Source: Criblamydia sequanensis CRIB-18
Lineage (GTDB): Bacteria; Chlamydiota; Chlamydiia; Chlamydiales; Criblamydiaceae
DNA: 64,000 nt
Direction: 5' to 3'
Assembly: GCF_000750955.1 (NCBI RefSeq)
Contig: NZ_CCEJ010000012.1
Location: forward strand, 33,317-97,316
The notes under the pieces were generated by a model that saw only the letters and a list, made by a program, of their open reading frames with translations, was not told the DNA's origin and searched no databases. Both the position numbers and the translations under genes were made by a program. Below, in pieces: positions 27,405-36,360 of this stretch (positions are counted from its first letter, which is position 1; the number at the start of each line of letters is the position of its first letter).

Positions 27405-28185
27405 TTAAAAAATTCAGGATATACTTTGCAATAAGATGGGAGCCAACGCCTTCAAAGGGATTGTGCCCTTTTCTTTCCAACACAATAAGCACAGAATCTT
27501 TGATCAAATGGTGAATCCTAATTCCCATCTGAAGAGGGGTTTCTCTATCTTCTTCCCCCCATAAAATCAGGGATTTGGCTTGAATGTTTGAAAATACCCC
27601 TGTCAGGTCTTCTTTAAGCGTTTTTAGAAGAGTGGGCCTCATTTCCTTAGCATTTTTATAATCGCTTGATGCAAATTTTGGAATAAACCAAGTTTCATAC
27701 ACTTTTGTCGAAATAGTTTTATCCAAAGTTTTTAGTATTTTTCCAAGCGAGCGAATGCTTAGAAATTTCAAAGCTTCCGGAATCGTTCTTTTTCGATTGA
27801 GTCCTGATGAAGAAACGAAGATTAATTTTTCAGCCTTCTCGGGATAAAGCGTTGCAAATTGAGCAGCTACTTTTCCACCGAAGGAATGCCCTAAGATTTC
27901 AACTTTTTTGATTCTCATTTCTTGAATATAATAGTTAAGACACTTGGCATAATCCAAAGAGCTCCAGGCAATTTTTGGAAAAGGAGTCTTTCCAAAACCC
28001 GGCAAATCAAGACAATGAACTTCTCGATGGCTTTGCAAAAGTTCGGCCAAGGGGTAGAGTTCTTTAGCAGACAATCCCCAACCATGAAGTAAAAGAATAA
28101 CTTTATCTTTGCCCTCGCCGAAAATTTTGCCTGAAAGAGGGATGTAGCTTTCTTTCCCGCATGGAACAGCGTCTTGATCAATCAC
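27394..28185 (-). CDS. Alpha/beta hydrolase
   Basis: 263 residues with the canonical fold: oxyanion region 'LLLHGWGLSA', nucleophile elbow 'ILGHSFGGKVA' with Ser, acid in 'LILWGEEDRETPL', and the catalytic His in 'ERKGHNPFEG'. No signal peptide is seen. The substrate is unknown. It overlaps the start of the membrane-anchored murF by 11 bases, and that gene is 3 bases from ddl, so the three form a tight operon. This points to a job in cell-wall precursor or lipid metabolism, but it is inference from position only. Confidence 0.85.
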   Translation of the reverse strand: MIDQDAVPCGKESYIPLSGKIFGEGKDKVILLLHGWGLSAKELYPLAELLQSHREVHCLDLPGFGKTPFPKIAWSSLDYAKCLNYYIQEMRIKKVEILGHSFGGKVAAQFATLYPEKAEKLIFVSSSGLNRKRTIPEALKFLSIRSLGKILKTLDKTISTKVYETWFIPKFASSDYKNAKEMRPTLLKTLKEDLTGVFSNIQAKSLILWGEEDRETPLQMGIRIHHLIKDSVLIVLERKGHNPFEGVGSHLIAKYILNFLNGR

Positions 28186-28210
28186 CTAAAAAACAGTCCT
28201 TAACTTTATG

Positions 28211-28241
28211 AGGATGCGAGCCGATATCCGGCTCGCATCCT
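28211..28241. repeat. Strong 13-bp hairpin between khpA and hydrolase-murF-ddl
   Basis: Perfect arms aggatgcgagccg (28211-28223) and cggctcgcatcct (28229-28241) around a 5-base loop. It is GC-rich in an AT-rich setting. No T-run follows on either strand. It may end the khpA transcript or mark an mRNA processing point before the murF-ddl operon. Confidence 0.6.
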
Positions 28242-28300
28242 ACCGGTAGTTTGTTTAAAAAAGAGATGTAAAAAAGTTAAGTTAAAACACTTATTTAAAA

Positions 28301-28531
28301 CTACTCGACAAGCTCAACACGAACTTTTCTTCCAAGACGCGCACAAACGGTCATCGCAATGGTTCTAAGGGCATTAATAGTTGAACCTTTTTTACCAACC
28401 ACCTTGCCGATGTCTTGTGATCCAACCTTAATTTCTACGACCATTCCCCTATCGCCTTCATAACAATTTACATTGACATTGTCCGGACTGTCGACCAAAT
28501 TTTTAACGATATATTCAATAAATTCTTTCAT
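28301..28531 (-). CDS. khpA: KH-domain RNA-binding protein KhpA
   Basis: 76 residues, a single KH domain of the YlqC/KhpA family. The GxxG loop is 'GKVVGKKGSTINALRTI', preceded by 'VEIKVGSQDIG' and ending in the family-typical 'GRKVRVELVE'. In Gram-positive bacteria KhpA pairs with KhpB to bind many RNAs and influences cell division and elongation. It usually lies between rpsP and rimM; here it follows cutA by 18 bases instead. Placement beside division and cell-wall genes is noteworthy but may be accidental. Confidence 0.92.
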   Translation of the reverse strand: MKEFIEYIVKNLVDSPDNVNVNCYEGDRGMVVEIKVGSQDIGKVVGKKGSTINALRTIAMTVCARLGRKVRVELVE

Positions 28532-28549
28532 AGCTTATTCCATGCATGA

Positions 28550-28906
28550 TTATTTGGTATTGTTAGGAGCAATTTCATTTTTTTCTTTCTTTTTTACGCT
28601 TTCAAAGGCCCAATCCAGGTATTCTTGATGACCTCCGCTGATTTCGTAATAGATAATCTCAGGAACTTGATAGCTTGTGTTATCTAAAATCGTTTTTTTG
28701 ATCGTTTCAAAATGTTCTTTTGTTGTTTTGAAGACGATCTTGCTTTCCTGAACAGTTTCCAATCTATTATTCCATAAAAATACAGATTCTATCCAAGGAA
28801 CAATTTGAGCACAGGCAACAAGCCTTTCTTGCACAAGAAAACGTGAGATGCGCCGAGCTTCATCAAGGCTGCCGCTTGTCCAGCAAATTTCAATTAAATC
28901 AGACAT
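28550..28906 (-). CDS. cutA: CutA-like divalent-cation tolerance protein
   Basis: 118 residues. The fold signature is 'ARRISRFLVQERLVACAQIVPWIESVFLWNNRLE', 'ESKIVFKTTKEHFETIKKTI' and 'YQVPEIIYYEISGGHQEYLDWA'. CutA forms very stable trimers; a role in copper tolerance is reported for the E. coli protein, but its true function is unclear. It lies just upstream of khpA on the same strand, and downstream of a gene-poor stretch that contains a decayed insertion sequence. Confidence 0.93.
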   Translation of the reverse strand: MSDLIEICWTSGSLDEARRISRFLVQERLVACAQIVPWIESVFLWNNRLETVQESKIVFKTTKEHFETIKKTILDNTSYQVPEIIYYEISGGHQEYLDWAFESVKKKEKNEIAPNNTK

Positions 28907-29441
28907 ATAGATCCAAAGACACCGATAGGTTGGAAAAACATTTGTTAAAAGATAAAAATGGTTGCTTCCTTGCTAAAAATAAATAATAAAAACAAACCTT
29001 CTTAATTGAATAGCTTGAATCCGTAGCTATAAAAAAACAAGAAGTCGTAAAAGTTATAATTAACTTTTGTAATAAACGATAGAACTCTCAGAATTTCTTA
29101 ATTTAAAGCTTGATACCTTAAAAATTTTAGAAAATCCGGAATTCAAACACACAAACAGCAAAAAAAAAGCATTTATTCAAAAAAGTGCCTTATTTAGCTA
29201 TTTAGGTATAAGTTTCATAGCATAGTTTGGATTCTGAATAAAGGAAAAACTTAAACCCTTGATTTGCGCCTAATCCGTTAGGCTAAGCGCCGCAAGGTGT
29301 CAATAGATTTTTTAGATTTACTTGAAGGCAATGCCGGGCCTTTGCCGAAAGACAAAGATGAAAATAGATAGACTAATTGTCGGATGATTGCCTGTGAGCG
29401 TAATATCCTTCCAAACAAGGAAGGATGTTAGGCATCAACAG
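28907..29441. other. Gene-free stretch upstream of cutA
   Basis: 535 bases with many stops in every frame. It contains the cutA promoter region and a small inverted repeat (atccttcc 29405-29412, ggaaggat 29419-29426). It adjoins the transposase remnant and may include further decayed insertion-sequence DNA, but I cannot match it. Confidence 0.4.
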
Positions 29442-29912
29442 ATTATTGCAATTTTTTGTATTTGTGATGAAGTTGTAAATATTTTGGTCTAAAAGATGAT
29501 TCGAAAATGAAAAATGACAACTAAGCGAACTGATGACGTTTGCATTAATTTCTGCACCTCATTTCGAGCGTGATTATAAAAAAACCCCGTCTAATCTCCT
29601 TAACATTCAAATTCTTCAATTAGATTGGGGTTTTGTATTACCCTCGGGAGTTAGGCTGATATAGAAGGATTGAAATTATAGAGTTCTCGATTTGCCGGAA
29701 GGGCTTTCGTTAATAGGAGATAGGGCATATAAAGACTATTCATTAGAAGACGATTTGATAGCAATGATAGGACTTTCATTTGAGCCGAAAAGAAAACGAA
29801 ACATGAAAAGCAGATGTCCGGACTAACGATTAGTCGCCTGAGAATTCATTTTAAAATTGCAACTCGCTATTTTCCTGACTTCCCAAACTCTCGGGTTTGG
29901 CTTAAGTCATGA
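29442..29912 (+). pseudogene. Decayed IS982-family transposase
   Basis: Three fragments in different frames, broken by stops and frameshifts, translate to IS982-like transposase in the correct order. Fragment 1 (from ~29442): 'QQIIAIFCICDEVVNIL', then after a shift 'KDDSKMKNDN' and 'ELMTFALISAPHFERDYKK' (the family's N-terminal 'D-E-V-M-T-x-A-L-I-S-A-x-x-F' region). Fragment 2 (29683-29826): 'LPEGLSLIGDRAYKDYSLED' then 'PKRKRNMKS', matching the segment around the second catalytic Asp. Fragment 3 (29829-29912): 'ISRLRIHFKIATRYFPDFPN', similar to the C-terminal region. The middle of the gene appears deleted. No functional product is possible. Confidence 0.75.
29581..29634. repeat. Imperfect inverted repeat inside the IS remnant
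   Basis: Arms aaaaccccgtctaat (29581-29595) and attagattggggtttt (29619-29634) pair almost perfectly around a ~23-base loop. The right arm ends in a short T-run, so it could work as a weak terminator. Confidence 0.45.
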
Positions 29913-30101
29913 AAATTAAGCATCTTAACTTTAAAAGGATCCTCAAGCGAGATTAGGAGCAATCAGGGGTTAAAACGGGGAGATTGCGGTAGCGAAATCG
30001 CACTTATTAAAATTATGAAAATGAGAGCAAGGCTGCCGGGACAGTTTGGCGTCGGGGTTTAATTAGCCTGCAAGCGGGATTTGGCTTAAGCAAGCCACGG
30101 G

Positions 30102-30980
30102 TTAAAGGCCGGACGGTAAATTACCGCCTCCTACTTTTTTAAAAAGAACGAGTTCTTTTTGTCTTAAATCCAAAATGTAAATCGATTTTTTATCTCTCTC
30201 CCGCATCTGAAGATATTTTTTTAAACTGCCAAGTTTTTCAAAAGCCTCCTTTAAGTCATACACTGGCAATCGTATAAAAAAGAGTTTTTGGGGATCATTT
30301 TTATAGCTGATATTCGTTGTGGCCATTAAAACAATTTCCCTTTTTGCAAAAATGGATTCCTCAATTTTGGAAAAATCGACACTAGAAAGGTTCAAATCAA
30401 ATTGCAAAGAGTATTTTTTTATCTCGTTAAACAAGGAAATCGGTTTGAGCTTATCTTCCCCGAAGGTCAAATTTTTACCCCAGATGGCTTCATTTTTTAA
30501 AAAAAGAGCCTCATTCAGGTAAATCCAAGGCAACTTTTTAGGCGTGTAAAAAGGTGAAAAAGGAAAGAGCTTCCCTTCGGAATCTAGAGCTGTATTGGAT
30601 CTATTATAAAGAAAAGCAATAGGCTTACGGATAGTATAATCAATAAGAAGGGCATCCGGAGTTACCCTTTTTATCGAAACTGTTTTGAATAACGGGTTTT
30701 TTAAGATTTTATTTTGAGCTTCTAAAATCGGGTATTGGTAGACATTTACAGGCTCATCTTGCGATAAACTTAAGAGTTCTGCTAGATACTCTGTTTTTAA
30801 CTGCTCTTTTTCAGGGCCTGTTTGCATTAAATAGTGAATATTGAATCTAGGATCTGCCGCATTTTTCAGACGTTCATAAGAAGCATTGCTAAAACTTAGA
30901 AAAAAAAGCGCCGCAACCAAAAAATTGGAGAGCAAGATCCATAACAAGGCTTTTGTGTAAGAATACTTATAGGGCGCCAT
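30102..30980 (-). CDS. ftsQ: FtsQ-like cell division protein
   Basis: 292 residues. A short cytoplasmic N-terminus is followed by one transmembrane segment at about residues 10-30 (ALLWILLSNFLVAALFFLSF) and an extracytoplasmic domain, the FtsQ/DivIB layout. A POTRA-like stretch is visible around 'NPLFKTVSIKRVTPDALLIDYTIRKPIAFLYN', with the typical 'ALDSEGKLFP'. FtsQ links early and late divisome components; chlamydiae keep it although they lack FtsZ. It follows murC by 65 bases, the classic murC-ftsQ order. Sequence similarity is low, so part of the weight comes from position. Confidence 0.8.
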   Translation of the reverse strand: MAPYKYSYTKALLWILLSNFLVAALFFLSFSNASYERLKNAADPRFNIHYLMQTGPEKEQLKTEYLAELLSLSQDEPVNVYQYPILEAQNKILKNPLFKTVSIKRVTPDALLIDYTIRKPIAFLYNRSNTALDSEGKLFPFSPFYTPKKLPWIYLNEALFLKNEAIWGKNLTFGEDKLKPISLFNEIKKYSLQFDLNLSSVDFSKIEESIFAKREIVLMATTNISYKNDPQKLFFIRLPVYDLKEAFEKLGSLKKYLQMRERDKKSIYILDLRQKELVLFKKVGGGNLPSGL

Positions 30981-31045
30981 AAAAAAGATAGAAGACTTCT
31001 TTTTCCTTCTTTCTTGATTTATTTAGAAATCTGTAAATTAAGGCC

Positions 31046-32425
31046 TTAAAGAAGGACTTCTTTTTTTGAAGCTTCCAACGTTTGCCATTTTTTTGCAAAA
31101 TCTCTCGCAAAAGTCGACAAGCTTCCAGCTCCCATAAAAACTATCGCATCATTTGGTTCTATAAGATCCAATAGTGTTTTTTCAAGTTCGTTAATAGGAG
31201 AATAGCGTACCGGAGTCTCACAATTTTCAAGCTCTTCTATAATAAGCTTGGAAGAAACCGATTCAATAGCCTTCTCACCTGCAGGATAGATATCTGTCAC
31301 AATCCCAAGATCCGAGGCATCTAACATGCCGGCAAAAAGCCCTTGGCAATCTTTTACTCTTGAATATCGATGAGGTTCGAAAACTGTAATAAGTCTTCTA
31401 TCATTCAGTGCAAGTCTTAAGCCCGCTAAAGTATTGGCAACTTCGTTCGGATGATGAGCATAATCATCGATAAAAAGGGGCCTTGAGTTTTTCTCCCCAA
31501 GGATATCTGCCCGCCTTTTTACACCTTGAAAGTTAAAAAGAGCTTTTCTGATGGCTTCTTCTTTTATTCCAAGCGATATCCCCATTCCAAATACTGCAAG
31601 TGCATTTAAGGCATTATGATGGCCAATTAAAGCGCACTCGACATCCAAATACAATTGGCCTTTAAAGGAGATATCCATTCTAAATCTCCAGCCGTCTTGT
31701 TTAAAATTTTTAGCTCTAAGCTCGCAGTCTTCTGAAAAACCGTAACCATAGCCGCTTGGGTGAATTTCTCTAAGGTACTTGCTCTCTTTGCACCAAAATA
31801 AATGTTTTTGAGACTGAACCTTAATCAAAAATTTTCTAAAAGCATCTTTCAAACGGTCTTTGGTAAGAAAATAGTCCATATGATCTGTGCTGATGTTAGT
31901 CAAAATGGCTCCAAATGGCTTATATTTTAAGAAAGTGCCATCGCTTTCATCGGACTCGGCAACAAAATACTCCCCCTCACCATGCTTTCCGTTAGCGTTC
32001 ATGCTTTTTAAAATCCCGCCGATTGAAAAGGAAGGGTCTAAATTCGCTTCAATCAGAACTTCTGTCAATAAGGCGCTTGTTGTTGTTTTGCCATGCGATC
32101 CGGCAATAGCCAGCATCTTGTACCCTTGCATAAGAGAATGTAATAAATCAGATCTATGAAGCATTTTAGTTCTTATGCGGCAAGCTTCTATGAATTCACA
32201 ATTTTCTTGGCCAACTCCGGTTGTGTACACCACTGTTTTATCTTCTTTTACATGGCTCGCATCGTGTCCGATAAAAATATCGGCTCCCATATTTTTGAGT
32301 CCTTCAGTGATATAAGAACTTGTTAAATCAGAGCCGCTGACTTTAGCTTTTCGCTGCATCAAAATACAAGCAAGACTACTCATTCCGATGCCGCCAACCC
32401 CTATGAAATGATATTTCTCATCCAT
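31046..32425 (-). CDS. murC: UDP-N-acetylmuramate--L-alanine ligase
   Basis: 459 residues, the normal size for stand-alone MurC. It adds the first residue of the peptidoglycan stem peptide. Motifs: 'YHFIGVGGIGMSSLACIL', the P-loop 'AIAGSHGKTTTSALL', 'AESDESDGTFLKYKP', 'LTNISTDHMDYF', 'IDDYAHHPNEV' and 'FEPHRYSR'. In Chlamydia the protein continues into a Ddl domain; here it stops after the ligase and ddl is 5 kb away. It overlaps murG by one base (TGA/ATG type junction) and precedes ftsQ. Confidence 0.96.
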   Translation of the reverse strand: MDEKYHFIGVGGIGMSSLACILMQRKAKVSGSDLTSSYITEGLKNMGADIFIGHDASHVKEDKTVVYTTGVGQENCEFIEACRIRTKMLHRSDLLHSLMQGYKMLAIAGSHGKTTTSALLTEVLIEANLDPSFSIGGILKSMNANGKHGEGEYFVAESDESDGTFLKYKPFGAILTNISTDHMDYFLTKDRLKDAFRKFLIKVQSQKHLFWCKESKYLREIHPSGYGYGFSEDCELRAKNFKQDGWRFRMDISFKGQLYLDVECALIGHHNALNALAVFGMGISLGIKEEAIRKALFNFQGVKRRADILGEKNSRPLFIDDYAHHPNEVANTLAGLRLALNDRRLITVFEPHRYSRVKDCQGLFAGMLDASDLGIVTDIYPAGEKAIESVSSKLIIEELENCETPVRYSPINELEKTLLDLIEPNDAIVFMGAGSLSTFARDFAKKWQTLEASKKEVLL

Positions 32426-33549
32426 CAGCTTCTCTCCTTAGATCCATTATAAGTGGCTTTTATAAATTCACAAAAATCTTTTCGAACAGTATTCATCTTA
32501 AATTGGATAATATGGTCTCTTAATTGCAGAAGAGCTTTATTATTGTCTTCTAATAAGCTTATTATGACAGAGGCTAATTTCTTTCCGGTCAAATTTTTTT
32601 CAATTAAAGTAAGGGCCCCTTTCACCTTATCGCTCATAAAAAAGGCATTCCTCTCTTGATGATTATCAGCAGCCATTGGATAAGGAATCAGTAGACCCGG
32701 TTTTTCGTAAGCGATTTCTTCAGCAATAGTACCGGCGCCTGATCTTGAAATTAAAAGGTCTCCGGCCATCCAAGCAAACTCCATGTTCTCTTCATAATCT
32801 TTAACATAAGCTGTCAATTTTAAATCATTATAAAGATGTGCAATTTTTGAAGTTTCCTTTTCCCTTCCTGTAAAATGAAGGATTTGAATGGTTTTTTTCC
32901 AATCTTTGAGGTTTGAAACGGTTTCTATTGCTAAATGGTTAAGTGATGCAGCTCCTTGTGATCCTCCAAAAAAAAGAAGGGTTGTTTTATCAGGGTCGAG
33001 ACTATAGTGTTCGATGGCTTTTTCACGAGTCATAAAACTATTATTAAGAGTATCTCTTAAAGGTAAATCTACTTCTACAACATTACCTTTTAGATAATTT
33101 CTAGCATCGGGAAACAAAATCCCTGTAGCAAGAGCTCCTTTTGACATAAGCTTGTTTACTTTTCCCGGAATGCTATTAGCTTCATGCAATATGTAAGGGA
33201 TCTTTCTTAATCTTGCTGCTAGAAGAAGCGGAAGCGTGTGGTAGCTTCCAAAACCGATAATTAGATCAGGGGCAATTTTTTTTAATAGTCGATCGCTTTG
33301 CCAAAGGCCTGCTATTAATTTTCCAAAACTTGCCATGCATTTTAAAGGTCTTTTTAGTGGAAAATAACCGGCTGAAACTTCTTGATAAGGGAAGGATTCG
33401 CGATCAAAAAACTGATTGCCCTCAAGGCCTGCTGCTGCAAAGAAAATATAAAGCTCAGGATTTTCCGCTTTAAGTTTTTTAGCTAAAGCTTGAGCCGGAT
33501 AGACATGTCCTCCTGTACCTCCTGCTGATATCAGGATCCGTTTTGCCAT
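32425..33549 (-). CDS. murG: UDP-GlcNAc:undecaprenyl-PP-MurNAc-pentapeptide GlcNAc transferase
   Basis: 374 residues. It makes lipid II from lipid I at the inner membrane. The glycine-rich loop 'ISAGGTGGHVYPAQALA' is at the N-terminus, with 'HEANSIPGKVN', 'LFFGGSQGAASLN' and the UDP-GlcNAc-binding 'LLISRSGAGTIAEEIAYEKPGLLIPYP' following. Length is normal. It is the first gene of the murG-murC-ftsQ unit; pgi lies upstream with a ~100-base gap. Confidence 0.96.
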   Translation of the reverse strand: MAKRILISAGGTGGHVYPAQALAKKLKAENPELYIFFAAAGLEGNQFFDRESFPYQEVSAGYFPLKRPLKCMASFGKLIAGLWQSDRLLKKIAPDLIIGFGSYHTLPLLLAARLRKIPYILHEANSIPGKVNKLMSKGALATGILFPDARNYLKGNVVEVDLPLRDTLNNSFMTREKAIEHYSLDPDKTTLLFFGGSQGAASLNHLAIETVSNLKDWKKTIQILHFTGREKETSKIAHLYNDLKLTAYVKDYEENMEFAWMAGDLLISRSGAGTIAEEIAYEKPGLLIPYPMAADNHQERNAFFMSDKVKGALTLIEKNLTGKKLASVIISLLEDNNKALLQLRDHIIQFKMNTVRKDFCEFIKATYNGSKERS

Positions 33550-33648
33550 AAGAATTTACCTATACAAAGTCATTTTCTTGAATTGGATTATACAAGAGAG
33601 AGCAAGATAATACAACCGAAGAGTCGATAGCTTTAAGATAATAGCTTT

Positions 33649-35232
33649 CTATACTTTCTTAAATAGTTCGAGATAAGCTTTGGCTACCCCGTATCCTTCA
33701 TTAAACTCTTTTTTTCTTTCCGAGGCGAACTGATCTATAATTTTCTCCGCCACAACCTTACCTAGCTGGACTCCTTCTTGATCAAAGGAGTTGATATTCC
33801 AAATAAACCCTTCAAAAGCTGTTTTATGCTCAAAGTAAGCAAGCAGCTCCCCCAAAGTTTTTGGAGTCAGCTGCTCAGCCATTAAAATATGCGAAGGTCT
33901 ATTTCCATCGAATTCTTTATTGGGATTATCACTTTTTTTTCCTGTTGCAAGGCTTATGCTTTGCGCAAGAAGATTTGAAAGAAGCTTTTCTTGGCTTGTC
34001 GTACCGTTAAAAATAAAATCGAACCGGCTCTGGGACTCAATAAACCCTATAAATTCTATTGGAATAGGGTCGACCCCTTGATGAAGAAGCTGGAAAAATG
34101 AGTGTTGCGCATTTGTCCCCGGCTCCCCCCAAATTATCATGCCGGTTTGAAAAGGAGTCCTTTTTCCTTCCTTATCGATATGCTTCCCGTTAGATTCCAT
34201 AGAAAGCTGCTGAAAGTGCGCAGGGAATCGGCTTAGGGCTTGCGAGTAGGGAATGACAGCGAGGGTTTCATAATGCAAAAAATTTCGATTCCAAATAGAT
34301 AATAGGGCTCCAAGAAGAGGGATATTTTCACTTAAATTCGGATTTAAAGCCGCGTGATCCATCTCGCTTGCCCCTTTAAGAAATTCAGTAAAAATCTCCA
34401 TTCCAAAAGCAAAGCCAAGTAATACCCCCCCTACCATAGAAGTTGAAGAAAAGCGCCCGCCGATCCAATCCCAGATATAAAAAGTGTCGAGGTAAAGGGA
34501 TTTATCATCCATAGGGCTTCCCTCTCCGGTTACAGCGACAAAATGCTTTCTTGGATCAAGCCCGGCTTTAACAAAACAGTCTCTTAAAAAAGCTTCATTT
34601 GTCATAGTTTCAAGCGTATTGCCTGATTTTGAAACTACCGCCACAAGGGTTTTGTCAAGGTTTGCAGATTCTATAACACGATGAAGGTTATCCGGATCGA
34701 TGTTGTTGATGAAAAAAGCTCTACGACCTTTTTTTATTAAATGAGCCAGAGCTAAAAAATTAGCATAAGGGCCAAGATCCGATCCTCCAATTCCTATCAT
34801 GATAAGATCTTGAAAGCGATCAAAGGTCTCGATCTCTGCCAAAAACCGCTTTAATTTTTCATATTCGGCATAAGCTAAAGCTTTAGCTTCATTTGCGGTT
34901 TTACTTTTCTTATCCCCTGAAAAAAAATCCCTCGTTGCTGTGTGTAAAGCAGCGCGATTTTCACTTGGGAAGCCGCGGATAAAATTGACAATTTCACCAT
35001 TTTGCATATTCTGCATTTTTTCTAAAGCAGAGGCTTCTTTTGCAAGTTCAAAAAGTGTTTTTATGATGTCTTCATTGACCCTTTCACCTGCATAAAAGAG
35101 AGTGTAGTCTTTAGATTTAGCAACAAAATTTTTGATACGATCAATATTAAAGACGGAATTTTTAGTAAGATCAGGTGGATTTTTAGCAAGTTCTTGTAAT
35201 TTTTTATAGGCAGAAAGCTTTTCAAAATCCAT
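33649..35232 (-). CDS. pgi: Glucose-6-phosphate isomerase
   Basis: 527 residues, typical of the chlamydial and bacterial enzyme. It interconverts glucose-6-phosphate and fructose-6-phosphate. Motifs: 'MIGIGGSDLGPYANFLAL', 'VAVVSKSGNTLETMTNEAFL', 'GGRFSSTSMVGG', 'SNGKHIDKEGKR' (catalytic region) and 'WGEPGTNAQHSFFQLLHQG'. It sits inside what is usually a continuous block of division and cell-wall genes, between ftsW and murG. It diverges from map. Confidence 0.97.
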   Translation of the reverse strand: MDFEKLSAYKKLQELAKNPPDLTKNSVFNIDRIKNFVAKSKDYTLFYAGERVNEDIIKTLFELAKEASALEKMQNMQNGEIVNFIRGFPSENRAALHTATRDFFSGDKKSKTANEAKALAYAEYEKLKRFLAEIETFDRFQDLIMIGIGGSDLGPYANFLALAHLIKKGRRAFFINNIDPDNLHRVIESANLDKTLVAVVSKSGNTLETMTNEAFLRDCFVKAGLDPRKHFVAVTGEGSPMDDKSLYLDTFYIWDWIGGRFSSTSMVGGVLLGFAFGMEIFTEFLKGASEMDHAALNPNLSENIPLLGALLSIWNRNFLHYETLAVIPYSQALSRFPAHFQQLSMESNGKHIDKEGKRTPFQTGMIIWGEPGTNAQHSFFQLLHQGVDPIPIEFIGFIESQSRFDFIFNGTTSQEKLLSNLLAQSISLATGKKSDNPNKEFDGNRPSHILMAEQLTPKTLGELLAYFEHKTAFEGFIWNINSFDQEGVQLGKVVAEKIIDQFASERKKEFNEGYGVAKAYLELFKKV

Positions 35233-35464
35233 TTCACATTCCTTCTATCAACTTTTTTACGATTTGCACCTAAAATAAAAATTATTTTAACTTTAAAGTT
35301 AATTTTTTTCAAAAATCAATTTAATTTATCTCATAGTTTTTCTTCAGCTATTTTAGTAGAATCAGTTATAATAAACTTCTTTATCTGACAAAAAACCAAA
35401 TTTTTAATGAAAAGCTAAATTTTCGAAGAAGAAGTTTTTTTTCGAAAAATAAGGAAAGACCCTA

Positions 35465-36349
35465 ATGATTGGAAGAAATGATTTTTGCTGGTGTGGAAGC
35501 CTAAAGAAATGGAAAAAATGTCATTTTCCCGTAGAGCCTCCGACTGATTCCTCCTCCTTTCAAATCAATCGTGAGCTTTACCGCAAAAACAATATCATCC
35601 TTAAGAATGAAAAGCAAATTGAAGGCATTAGACGATCCTGTCATCTTGCTGCAAAAATTCTTGATGAAACAGCAGCTTTAGCAAAAGATGGGGTAACAAC
35701 ACAAGAACTCAATGATTTTGCCGACAAGCTGCATAAAGAATCCGGCGCCATTCCAGCCCCTTTGCATTATGGAATGCCCCCTTTTCCAAAAAGTATTTGC
35801 ACCTCTTTAAATGAAGTGATCTGCCATGGAATCCCAAACGATACCCCTTTAAAAAAAGGAGACATCTTAAATATCGACGTTACTTGCATTTTAGATGGCT
35901 ACTATGGTGATTGCAGCAAGATGATTGAAATTGGTGAAGTTTCTCATGAAAAAAAGCTCGTTGCCGATGTCGCCTATGAATGTCTTTTACGCGCCATTGC
36001 TATTTTAAAGCCGGGTGTTTTACTCAATAAAATAGGTGAGGTCATTGAATCTTATGCAGAGGTTCATGGATGTTCTGTTGTCAACCAATTTGTCGGTCAT
36101 GGCGTTGGAATTGAATTTCATGAGGGCCCTCAAGTTTGCCATCATAGAAACAAAAGCACAATTCCTTTAGCTCCGGGTATGATTTTCACAATTGAACCCA
36201 TGATCAATGCGGGAAGCAGAAAAGCTGTGATTGATCCCTATGATCAGTGGACGGCAAGAACTCAAGACGGCAAACCTTCAGCCCAATGGGAGCACACGAT
36301 TCTTATAACCCCGATCGGGTATGAAATTCTAACTCCTTGGAAGAAATAA
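35465..36349 (+). CDS. map: Methionine aminopeptidase with SEC-C zinc motif
   Basis: 294 residues. It removes the initiator methionine from new proteins. The first ~25 residues form a SEC-C-type zinc motif ('RNDFCWCGSLKKWKKCHF'), a feature shared with the chlamydial enzyme. The pita-bread catalytic domain follows, with metal ligands in 'LNIDVTCILDGYYGDCSKM' (two Asp), 'GHGVGIEFHEGP' (His), 'FTIEPMI' (Glu) and 'SAQWEHTIL' (Glu). It is transcribed opposite to both neighbours, ending 11 bases from the convergent coiled-coil gene. Confidence 0.96.
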   Translation: MIGRNDFCWCGSLKKWKKCHFPVEPPTDSSSFQINRELYRKNNIILKNEKQIEGIRRSCHLAAKILDETAALAKDGVTTQELNDFADKLHKESGAIPAPLHYGMPPFPKSICTSLNEVICHGIPNDTPLKKGDILNIDVTCILDGYYGDCSKMIEIGEVSHEKKLVADVAYECLLRAIAILKPGVLLNKIGEVIESYAEVHGCSVVNQFVGHGVGIEFHEGPQVCHHRNKSTIPLAPGMIFTIEPMINAGSRKAVIDPYDQWTARTQDGKPSAQWEHTILITPIGYEILTPWKK

Positions 36350-36360
36350 GAGATTAATCT

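Noticed and set aside
29401..29640. CRISPR or phage attachment site in the gene-poor gap
   Set aside because: Only single inverted repeats are present, with no regularly spaced direct repeats, tRNA gene or integrase; the transposase remnants explain the decay.
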